Origin: Candidula unifasciata
Lineage: Eukaryota > Mollusca > Gastropoda > Stylommatophora > Geomitridae
Direction of reading: 5' to 3'
Assembly (NCBI GenBank): GCA_905116865.2
Contig: CAJHNH020007667.1
Location: 124,001-188,000 of the forward strand
DNA: 64,000 nucleotides
The notes under the pieces are model-generated. The model was not told the DNA's origin. It made no database searches and worked only from the letters and a program-made list of their open reading frames with translations. Below, one piece after another: positions 36,101-48,100 of this stretch; position 1 is the stretch's first letter; each line of letters begins with the position of its first letter. A program made the translations under genes and the position numbers.

Positions 36101-39100
36101 GACTGTTTTTTTTCTTCTCATTTCTAAGACACTCACAGTGTGCATAAATATTTTGGAACATGGTGAGATGTACGGTGAAACAACAATCTATATGACTTGT
36201 GTAGTTCAATTAAAAAAGGATGGGCAAACTATGGCTTGCCGAGCACTTTTTCACTGACCAATGAGGCTGGTGTAGAACTACTACACAATACGTCCATTCG
36301 GCTCATCAAACAGCAGAATACATAGAAACACACATTTGTATGCAGAAAGAAAATAAAGCAAAATATCTACATCAAAAAAATAAAAACAAAAATGATAACC
36401 CAAAACAGTGATAGCCAGAATCTGATGTCGCCAAATCTTTGACCCTGCTAGTATATGTTATGGACAAACTCAGACATTATGAGACAGTGTCAAAATATCA
36501 TGATATGGGGACATCTGAGTTTATAGCGGATTTTTTTTTTCTATAAGGTCAGTGACTGGGTTGGTAATTCTAAAATGGATGTGGTCAACATCAAGCCAGA
36601 TTAACCCGATGAGACATTCTAAAATAAACCATGCAATAAATTGTAAACTAAACTACCTCATTCCTTATTAAAATTAGGAATGAGAAAACATTGCTCTAAA
36701 TAGATTTTCATTTTTTTTTTTAAACACACACAAATCTAAACTGTTTATACCTTCGAGAGTAAGGACACTGCCACTGTGGTGGAAGGTTGGAATGAAAGCG
36801 AGTGTACAGATACACCTGAAATGCAAATAATAAGTCAACAATCTTGCTTTGCAATTTTTAAAGTACCTGTTGCTTAATCATGTTTTCTAATGCACCCAAG
36901 ATCTGGCAACTCCAGCTCTAATTTTTGTTTTTAAACAGAATACTGTCATCATGTGAGTATTAGCAGTTCACTTGAAACATAATACAAATAAAAAATAAAA
37001 TAAAGTGTTTGTTTACAAAATGAGATGTTTGAGAAGGGCTGCAGAAATGACAAGAAGAGATAAACTCAGAAACGATGTCATAAGAGAAAAATTGGCACAA
37101 AACAGATTCTAAATTACATACAAAGGCAGCAGATCAAGAGGTTTGCCCACGTAGATAGACCAAGAACAAGATGGAAAGATAACATCAGAGAAACTCTACA
37201 ATAGCACGGTGTGGCTATGGTTGAGGCAACCAAAAGAGCAGGAAGCAAAACCTTATATTTCCCTCGACATTTGAAGAGGCAAAATAGGAAGTGAAAAAGA
37301 AGCAGATTCTTTTATTAACTCTTTGAGTCCCAGGGGGTTTAGCATCACAGGTCCAGGGGGTAGTAAGGAAAGTAATAAAATTGGCGCATCATGCGTTCAT
37401 TGGGCTTCTAGGTAGGAACCTATGAATGCATAGTGCGTTCCTTGGGACTCAAAGAGTTAAGTCAGGATTACTGAAAAATTTGTTCTTTTAGCCAATGCCT
37501 GCTCTGTAAATGCCCACATTATCACATTTATGCTGTGTATCTTTCCAGACATTCTGCAACTTGATAAGATTAGGCTTTCCACACAATTTTGTTTTCCACC
37601 TTTCAATTTCTAATGGAGCACAGATCCCCAGCCAACTGATACCAACCTCTTTGTAGACTTGCTCATGACTGGTTGGATTTTGCAGCTGAAAATTTTCAGT
37701 ATTTTCTGTGTACAAAATGACCCCTATTTCTTTAAGCTCAGAATTAGGAAACAAATATTTTAAACATATTCCATGAATAAGACAGTCAGCAAAGTGACTT
37801 TAAAAAAAATAAGAAAACATATCTTATACATAGAAAAATACTATATATAGGATGAAGTGGCCAACCTCACACCAAGCCTCCTTAGTCAACTCTTTTATGG
37901 AATGCATGGTAGGTAACAGTCTCCATGTTTATCTGTTCGCAATCCATGAACTATAGGCTGATGTGTAGTGAGCTAAACGACTACTAAATGATGCAAGCAA
38001 TGAACAGTGTTGCTGTGGCAGACTATTTTTTTTTTTTTTACCAGCCAATCTGAGGTTGATTTTGGAATAGCCCTCATAGAAACTGAAGTGGAAATCATGG
38101 GGAGGACTTAGGGGTGAGCTGCACATGATAAAACAGAACAGGACAAACTGGGCAATTTGGTGCAGGGAATATGCTTCATTTGGTGATTAAAGACAGAAGA
38201 ACTGGAGTCAGAACACAAGGGGTTACAATGTAACATATCACAGATATAAATTGCTTCTGTATACTTCTCATCATCATCATGTAGTAGGTCCTTTGCAGAA
38301 CTTGCTCTCATCACGGTCTGCCTGAAATAAACTCGGTCTCCTGCCAGCTCTCCCGCCTAATGTACTTTCATATGACCTCAAGGAGTCACTTATATCCTGT
38401 GCCCATCTTGGTGTCTGTCTGCCTCTGCCCCTCCTTCCTGGTACTATGCCTTCTGCTATAATTGTTTCCAATCCGTCGTGGCGCTTGATATGACCAAAAT
38501 ATTTCAGCTTCCGAGACAGGATTCTGTTTATTAGCCAATCTTCCTTGATGTTCAGATCTTTCAAGATGTAAGTATTTCTCCTCTTCTTTTTCCAAGATAT
38601 TCTGTATACTACAAAACATAATAAAGTTTTTCTACATACCCGGTTCACTTTCAGAAGTGATAATGTGTCAAGATACTCCTCTAGACAAGACTGAGGAAAA
38701 AAATAACAGATGATCATTTACACTTAACTTTAAAAAAAAAGTGTCAAAATATGCAGATTATGAAAACTGTTACATGCATATGCTTGACTGATTGACTTTC
38801 TACCCCACTAGGACATCACACATCTACATGTGATGTTTCTTTGGTCCCAAAAGAGTTGAGCCCGAACACTGCAAAAACAATTTGTTGGGCAAGCCATCTT
38901 TATATCCTCAGCCCTTATCTAAACACCCCTGCCCTGGCAGTCACAAGCAATGGGACAATGTGCTAGATTGATAATTGTCCCGACAGATGGATGAATACAC
39001 CTCACCAATAACAAGGGAGCCGTCGCTCTGAAGGTCATGGGTTCAAATCCGAACAGAGCCTGACTTTTTCCAAAAATGATCTTGGCTCCCAGATCGACCC

Positions 39101-42100
39101 AACCTTAAATGGGTAACAAGTAAAGTCCCGGGAAGTAAAGATGGCCGTCATGATTCTGAATACATCACCCACTGAGAGCTGATTGGTCTATAAAATATAG
39201 GTCATGTGCTACGTTCCCAAAATGCCTGAAAGTGTGAAAAAGGGTCCTCTACCAATTCTTTTTCTTCGTGTTCCCCGGCTGTAAACACAGGCGGAAAGTT
39301 CTGGTTGTTCATCCACTTCTGGACTCTAGTCCTGTTCCAGAAACTGAGTGCTGCATGCACATCCATTTCACACGTCTCATTCAGTTTCATGCAGACTGTT
39401 GGTTGCCTGCCTGTCCAGGCAGATGTACTCTAACTTTAAAGGAAGCTCCCAATTAGTCGACTCAAACGACATGTTTTCGGCGGGCAGTGGGTCTATTCTT
39501 GTTTTCCCCATAATGGGGCCATAAAACCCACACAGGGGATCCTCTATTAAAAGCAAAAGGAAGGCAAGAATCCTACCAGTAGTAACTTCATAAGCTACAG
39601 AACACTAAACCCAACAAGCCAAACTTACTATTACTGGAATTCGGCCTTGAGATACATCCATTAAGACTCCTCTGTGTGGCAAATCTGGCCAATCTTCAAT
39701 CTATTATATGTCAACAGCAAAAACAAACATCAGACAATTAGAAAACACAATACTGAGACTGTCAGCACTCAGTATAAGAGAACTGAGTAATTAAGACATA
39801 AAAAAGTAAATTAAAGATCCCTTTTCACGCCTTTCGGCGCATCGGGCATATAAGCAGAGCGTCCCATATTTTTACAGACCATCAGCACTCTGTGGGTAAT
39901 GTGGTCAGCATTACGCCGGCTGTCTTTACTTTCCCAGGACAGCCCATCCTGGTACCCATTTTAGGCTGGGTCGACCTGTGACGTCCCATACCACAATAAA
40001 AATCCACGCAGCCTGCAGTGGGTTTCGATCGCGGTATGCTGGCTTACGAGTCGGACTCGCAACGCCTTAGCCACGGACGCCGCTCAATTAAGACATGGAG
40101 CAAGATAATCAGGGAAAAATGAAGTCACAAGGTAATAATTTAAGAAAGAAAGATACACATGATTAGTGGATGAACTAAAACTAGCATCAATGCACTTACT
40201 TCATCAAAATCATGAAGCAGGTCCTTAGGGGAGAAAAAAGAAATCACATCATGGGCCATCAGAAAAACACTTGGTCTGTTAATAATTCCATTGTATTTTT
40301 ACAACCAAGATGTCTCAGTCCTGTGCCCACCTACATGCTGGTGATGCTTGCCTCATCTTCCAAGATCTATGCCTTCCATAATTTTAAACCACTGCAGCAT
40401 TTAATTTCCAAAGTATGCAAGCGATGGGTTTTGGAATACCACGAACAAGACATTGCACAATATTTGCAAGAATCTTTTCCAGAAAGCTCCTTCTAACATG
40501 ATGCAGACAGGTATATAACAGATAGTAAAAAGAAAATTTATCAAGCCTTAATGCCCAGCAAGCATAGGAGCTCCATACTTTGCTGTCAAAATGGCTCTCA
40601 GTAGCCGGATAAATTGGTTGCACCTGTTTTGGGCAGCAGGCTACTTTGATTAAGTGAAAGTGGTAAAGGCTTTCTGGAATCAAGTGGACAGTGCAAAAGA
40701 ACAGGCTCAAGACAATTTTCAACATGCATGTGGAAGAGTCAGGCGGACTTTGGCAAATATAGGTATAGGGACTCTTAACTGGCTACTGAAGACGGGACAA
40801 GCATGTATAGGAATATCACGAGTGCAGCGATGCTGTCAATTCTTGATTTATTAGGTTATTTCGTCAACCCTTATTTCTGCTGATCGCAGTAACTTGCCTG
40901 TACTATTCCTGTGAGCAGAGTAGGTCATATCTTCTTCGATACCAATCTATCTGATTTGCTTCTTTCTCCTTCTCAAAAATGAATACTTCCTTTACCTTCC
41001 CTCAGACTCCTTTTACTACCTTTTTTCATTTAGCCAGCATCAATGATAGACACCCTGTGATAATTCTATTGGGACGAAGTGTAGATGTAAGATATTTAAA
41101 TAACTATAAGATTAATTTTGTATTTGTAAAGCTTTTTTTATAGTTAACCAATAATGGTACTAGTTCTGTGAAATGCTTGTGGGGAGAGAGGTGTTCTTCC
41201 TTTTCCATCTCCAATTTAATATTTCAGCCATATATCTGATTTTAGTGTTAGCTTTTACAAAGAGAACATCGTGCCACTGGTCCACGTAGAACTGTCTGAA
41301 ATAATAATTCTTTCTGTTAACACATCTTGATATACATTATCTAAACGAATGATAAATTAAATTTTATAACTTTAAATTTGCAGTACTGTAAACTCACATC
41401 TTCTGTCTAAGATGAGGACACGAGTTTCTTATTCTGGTATCGTATCATTCGTAACTTTATTTTTCTTTTCCAAACTGATTTTTCCAACCAGCGTGCACAA
41501 ACAAGATTTTTCCTGAAATAAACTTCACAGATTTTTAAGAAGCACTCCTTAGCACAGACAGCTGATCCTGATTAATTTTATGTGTCCTGATAAGCGTGGG
41601 CTGTCAAGTTTCACCCCCTCCCCCCATATGATCACCAGAATCAGGAACAGGTCTGTGTTCTTGTCTTGCCTAATCCCTATAGCTAAACCATCCAGGTATT
41701 AACTCTTAGCTTTTCCCTTCCTCTCTTTCCATTAATCTTGCCAATTGTTACCAAGTTCTTGAGTCCATTCCTTCCCATAACGGGCCCAAAAACACCAACT
41801 GTCTGTGCCTAACTTGTATAATCAGTTGCTTCTTTGGTGAACTAAAGACGAATAGAAGATGTTGAGGCCGACCTCTACTAGGATTTTAAGATTTGTGCAA
41901 GTGGGACATGAATGATACAGGTTTTGAGGTGGACTCGTGGGAACAAAATTCCACGAACCATGTGTGGAGGGGGCACATCAAGAAGGGATTGAGAATGCAG
42001 GAAGAAATGATTTCAGAAAGGATGAGAGCTGAGCATCTGAGAAGAAACAGACTGAACGCAAATGTTGACAACAATCGTCCTGAAATCCCATGCTATAATA

Positions 42101-45100
42101 GTGGAATACTTTTCTTAATGTGGGCTGGTCTTGCTAGTCACACTCGCCATCTCCATGGGCTGTGAGTCCCAGGCCTCCTCATACCTCAATACAACACTAT
42201 CGTCTGAAAAGACGGAAAGGTGCTAATCGATTAATAATCAGTTCACAATATTGTCCAGTACACATAATCAGTTTCAGAATACCAACCAGTAATGAAGGAA
42301 TGGAGATGGTATCCTCAGTTCTGTAAAGCGATAACAACTGTAAGACAGTTGATATAGCATTGTTCAAACTTTCATTGTCGCCACATATGATCTTCACCTG
42401 TAAACAAAATAAACAAATAAATAAATCACTGTGCTCACAATAATTGTTTAAAAATACAGTAAATATGAATATAAATTACAGATGTGCAGAAAAAAATCAT
42501 ACATCACATTTAGGTATTATTCTCTGTATCCCTGCTTAGGAAATACAAGTTATTCTGAATCTTTGTTTTACCATTTTTAGCAGTTCTTTTTAAAATAAAG
42601 TTTTCTCCAAATAATTTAACCTTTATCAGGGATAATCGTGGCAGTGTAGCTGCAAGATGCTCATTCGCCAGCCTGAAAGTCCGGGGATCAAACCTGTATC
42701 AAGGCAGATTTGTTTTTTTCAAAACTGTGTTTGGCTTCCAGGTTGACCTGGGTTATAAAAGGTACCAGATAATACCAAGGTAAGTTAAAATGGCCGGTGT
42801 GATGTTGACCACATCACTTTTTTTAGTGCTGACTATAAAAATATAGGTCTAGCCCAATAGGCCCTGTTCACATTTCCAGGCCCAGGATTAGAGTAACTTT
42901 CCTTGCCATTCACGCCTTCTTAAGTCGCTAGACCTCTCCTATGTTGCGGGGTGTTATGATATGGCTTGGTTTGGCGTTCGCTCGGCGTATATAAAACATT
43001 TGTGGGAGGTGGGAGTCTTTTTCAGACGCCACAGGGCATGTGTACAAGTATGAAGTACTGCAGGGGGAAGCACTGCAGGCAAGACGATTCTTGTCTATAA
43101 AAACTGGGATGTTTTTGTATTTCTATATTCGCTGGCAGTGGCTTCTCCCCCAGAGAAAGAAAGCAGTTACAAGGAGTGTAGGAATAGAAAAATATCGCTG
43201 TTTTCATACTCCCAAACCGTCGCACAGGTAGCAGAACGTAAAAATAATCTTGCAAGCGAGCGGTGAAAAGGCAAGAAAAGATGCAAGGGTTAAACCGTTC
43301 ACAATAAGGAAAAAATGACTCCCCCACAAGATAGGAGAGGTCCAGCAATCTAAGGAGGCATGAATGTCAAAGGAAGTTACTCTAATCCGGGGGGTTGGAA
43401 ACGTGAACAGCACCGCCCAATATATGCCTGATACATCAAAGGTGTGAAAAGGGTCCTTTACCTGACTTTATTTATCAGTAGGCTGACAGATTTACTGCTG
43501 CCACTCCTCTGGGTGGTGGGCTTCTTCAAAGTGGACTGTTGAAGGCTAAAGCAAGAATGGAATTTTTTACTTGTAACTATTATTGTTCCACCCTTGAACA
43601 GCCTGATGGTACCCTCTGTGTGCGTTATCTCTATTCTTGGAGATTCCTTGAGATAATTTCAGGTTACCATGTGGTAGTTATCTATCATCATGACCTGCAC
43701 ATGGGGTTGACGAAGTTGGTATTTTCGTCCAATTTTCTTACTTTATAACTCTTGCCGAGCAAAACTGTAATTTTAGTACCGATGTTTTGATATGCTTTAG
43801 AATATTGCATCAATATTTTAAATTTCATCACTGTGATTAGCTTTTTATTTTAAAAAGTGATTGTGAGTTTATTGAATCATGCATTGTTAATGCAAATGTA
43901 CTATGTGGTGTGATAGGTCAAATGCGCTTATGTTTCAGTTTCAAATAACAAAATGACAGTGTAGGAATGTCTGTCCAGATAACTGGCAAATAGTTCTCTC
44001 TCATATATTTCATCACAGTTCCGTTGAAGCCAAGAAATCTTCATACAGATTTGGTCCCCAGACCTTCGGGCCAGCGAATGAGCATTTTGCAGCTACACTG
44101 CCACGACTATCCCTGCTCAGAAAGGTTAAATGATTTGGAGAAAATGTTAACGTTCCAGTTTATATAACACACAAGCTTTACTGATTCAGTTTTATTTCTA
44201 AGTCTTAAGTGACATTCTGTTAACACGTTTATAATTGTTTCTCTCTCTTTAAATTGCTGTTTAAGTTTCCAATATAAGCATAAAGATATGAATGTTAGCT
44301 CAGATGTGCTGTATAAAGAATTTCAATTCTGATCAAATATAAAGTAAGCCAGTTGTGTGTCCATGTGTGTGTGTGCACGCGTGCATTTGCTATGACGTTC
44401 AAACAGTTTTCAATTTAATTTTTTTTTTTTAAATTAAACGTTTGGTACATTCTGATGGTTTTTTTTTTTTTTTTACCTTTTCACAGCAGTGAAATTCCTA
44501 ATGCAATGAGACAGATCATCAGACAAAGAAGCAACTAAAAGCACAAGAACAACCATAGACAGTATCAACAACCTTCAATACAACTGTTTAGATATTTTAT
44601 ACCAATACAAAGACCAGAAGATACTGAACTCGGATGTCTTCTGTGGTGACATACGATCAAACAGTCAATCAAGTGTTGTCTCCGCAGTGAATATTGGATG
44701 CAACAGATCTCTGGTGTACCCTGTCTCTTGTCTTGGTTGTGCTCTCTCTCGGGCTGCTGTTCATTCACCTCTTGATGTTGTCCTCCCAACTGTGTCTTTG
44801 TCTCTTTCTTTTGGCCCTGACCACCCTTTGGTGTGGTTTTCAAGGAAATGTTGTGTCTTATGGTATCAACTGTGTATTTGTGAGTGTGTTTCTTTCAGTG
44901 GCTTGTTTTTTGTTTGCGGTCTTTCCTGGAAATCTGTACTTGACTGTTTTTGTTTCTATGAAATACGACCTGTTCTGTGTGTCAGCGCTTCCAGACATTT
45001 TTTTTGTACTGCTTGTTCCTTGTTGAGGTTTCTGCACCATACAGCTGGGTTGGGTATATATGGCATTTGATTATTTTCATTTTCGAACGTTGCTTAGTGT

Positions 45101-48100
45101 AACAAAGCCGGGCATATGACATCACAACATCTAGTTTGAGAATGGAGGTGGAGGCAGTCACTGCAGTCTTTCGCTGGCTTTAGAATTAGCTGCATATACA
45201 TGTTATAATTGTAACCAACTGAGATAGGTGGAGACCAGTAAACTCCATGAATAGTGGCAAGCATCGCTTTGGAGGTCTCGGGATCATCGGCACTGGATGG
45301 ATGATATGGTCAACATTTCCCTGGTCACTTTTACTTTCCAGAACATTACCTGGTACCCATTTTAGCACGGGACCACCTGGAATGTTTGAGGTTTGAACAA
45401 CAGATAAACATTACCGCACATGGGTAGTAACCCATAAGTGCTCTGTACTTCTTCTAACTCAAGTCTGAGTCCGAAGAGGCTCAGAACAGTGCACAGGCTC
45501 TGTAGCACCGTCGAGAATCCTGAAATACTTTGGGTAGATTTTTAACTCCAAATTTTGCCCAGGCAGCGACATAAGGCTAATATTTTTTATTTCCAACTGC
45601 CAAGCGATTTTGTATGTGCGCAACAATGCTCACGGAAGGTAAAGGCAAATATGTTTTTTTTTAATCCATTCAATAGGAACTTTTAATCTCAAGCTGGCAG
45701 GTGAGCTTTTAGTCACTACATCACTGTGACTCCCTTACAGAGACAGTGAAATACACTTCTTTTTTTTTTTTACTTGCCTGCTCTGAGGTGACAGTAATCT
45801 TGTAGGATCCCTGATGTGTCACCAGATGTTTGTTGACAAGGCAAATAATGTGAGGGGATTCAAACAAAGACAGGGGGCTGAGCAAGTACAGTGACAACTC
45901 CAGATCCAGGTCTTCAAATGCCTGTCTTCTCAAATTCCACAAGAAGGCAACTTCTGAAGCTGAGGCTGGAAAAAAAAAAGGAAATTTTACTTCAACCATG
46001 TTTTAAATGCTGATCATATGATCTATTAAGTGCTTATTAGTCTATAACAAATATGGTTCTGGCACCATATGTCCATCATCGGCGACTGGGTCACCCACTG
46101 GCTCGCCGGTAGATGACTTTATTACGGGTTGGTACAGTATTTGACTCTTGTCTCCTTTGATCGCATCAAACTGCAGGGGTCCATTTCAGGGCTCTTGGTG
46201 GTGTGCAATGCTAAGCCAATTAGAAAATAAAGTTTGTTCGTTTCTTGTTTCTTTCCTAATTATTCACCTTGTACAACATGATTCTTCCCTAGTTAGTTGC
46301 CCTGAACAACACACTTGTTAAAGAGGCAGTGGGTTTATTCTCCCCATCCCTCCCCCTTTCCACCTAAATGAGACCCCAGAACCCAGACTGGCATTTCTCT
46401 CTTTCAGTACAGCCTCATTTATTTTTCCGTCAGCCCATGACATTCTGGATATTTTTTATCAGAAACCACATTTTCGATGAAGTTATATATTTTTCAGCGT
46501 GCTCACTTACTGTCCTTGTTTCAAATGCATACAACAATACAGCTTCTAGACAGGACTTTAACCATTTTCCCCTCAATATATTTGACACCAGAAAGTTACT
46601 ATACCTCCATGATGTGCTGGTGTTAAAAAGACAGGCAGAACATTGCTGAGGACAAACGGCTTGTCGCTGCCTAACTTGACACTCTGAACTGCTGGCCACA
46701 TTAGCAACAGTTTTTCATCAGCGATTTCTGGAACAGGGCTGGAGGTTTCAAATCTGACTTTAGGGTCCTGTTGTAAAGTAGTGGAAATAAAACAAAAACA
46801 AATCAAATACAGACCAAAATATTTTCTGATGTCTTTACTACTTCTGTCCCTCCCTGACATATCATCCAGTCTGTCTTAGTTATTAACTTTTTAAAAAAAA
46901 ACTCTTTCGTTATCAAGGAACGCATCATGTCTCTTAATGTAATTCATTCAATTTTTTTTATTTAACAGTTCTAACTAAGGGTACATGTACAGTCTCTGAG
47001 TCTCTATGAAATAAAACTAGGATATAGAGCATGAACAATTAGGGAACTGGGTTTTCATACTGGGAGGTGCACATTAGTTTCAGAGGGGTGGGGGGGGGGG
47101 GCGCACAAAACAGCACTGCAAACTTGATGTGCAGAGTGACCTCCATTGTGCCTTGTCTAACAAAAGACCAAAAACTACAGACGTCATCGAGACAAAATGT
47201 GACAACCATCACACTGACATTTGGACACAGAACTACCAGTTGTTGGGGACTGTTTCTTTCATTTTATTTAACACCTTGATTTATGTGGATGTATTTCTCC
47301 AAGTTCTTGCTAACTGAGCTTAGGATGTTTCCCTCTCATCTTTTTAATATCATTTTGGTTAAGGTTGAGAGGGAAAAGGTGAATGGGTGGCATCACTTAA
47401 AAAAGGTTGAAAACCACTGAGTTGAGGTAATCACCGCAGCAGCTGTAAATGTAAAAGAGAATCCAGCAGAAAAGTCAGTTAATGTAAAGGATGTATACAA
47501 GCATCAATAAATGTACGGTGACCAGCATGGTACTGAAAGAGTTAACTGTTGTATTTTGTTTTTTAGCCAAGAGTGTTACTTTCAAACAGTCCCAGAGAGT
47601 TACTTATTTTTCCATTTCGTTTTATTCAGACAGAGTATGTTTAATGTTTAATTTTCTTCCAAAATTTCTGTCACATACACTGTCAATTATGTCTGGTAAT
47701 GACGTTCCTCCATACCAAATCCTCCAAAAAATGTTCCATTTGGATATCTTTCAATTTTTCCTATTATCACAAAGTGCTCCATGTTTCCCCTTTTCATGAT
47801 GTCACCAAAGAATGTGGACTGTCATTTTCTGATACATTAAAACAGTTTTCTGTATGAGTCAACTACCATGATTTTCTTGCAAATTTTTTTTTTTCAAAAG
47901 ACATCTCTGCATTTTCCACATATTATTTCACAAACTGGCTGTTTGTCTGTGATTAATCTCCATATATCAGGAATCATTCCATACAGTTTTTAAGAACTCT
48001 CTTTCTACCAACTCTCAATGTTTATTTTGTCATCATTTTCTGACTGCACATTAACCAACAACTATTTTGTCTTCCTGCAAGGAAGTGTTCGCATGTCTTT

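Noticed and set aside
44687..45070. Overlapping hydrophobic ORFs of 110 and 127 aa (+)
   Set aside because: Two frames are open together in T-rich sequence, with no family motif. They overlap a minus-strand retroelement end.
47407..47421. hAT terminal repeat GGTTGAAAACCACTG
   Set aside because: No partner end or target duplication was found nearby, so no element could be delimited.
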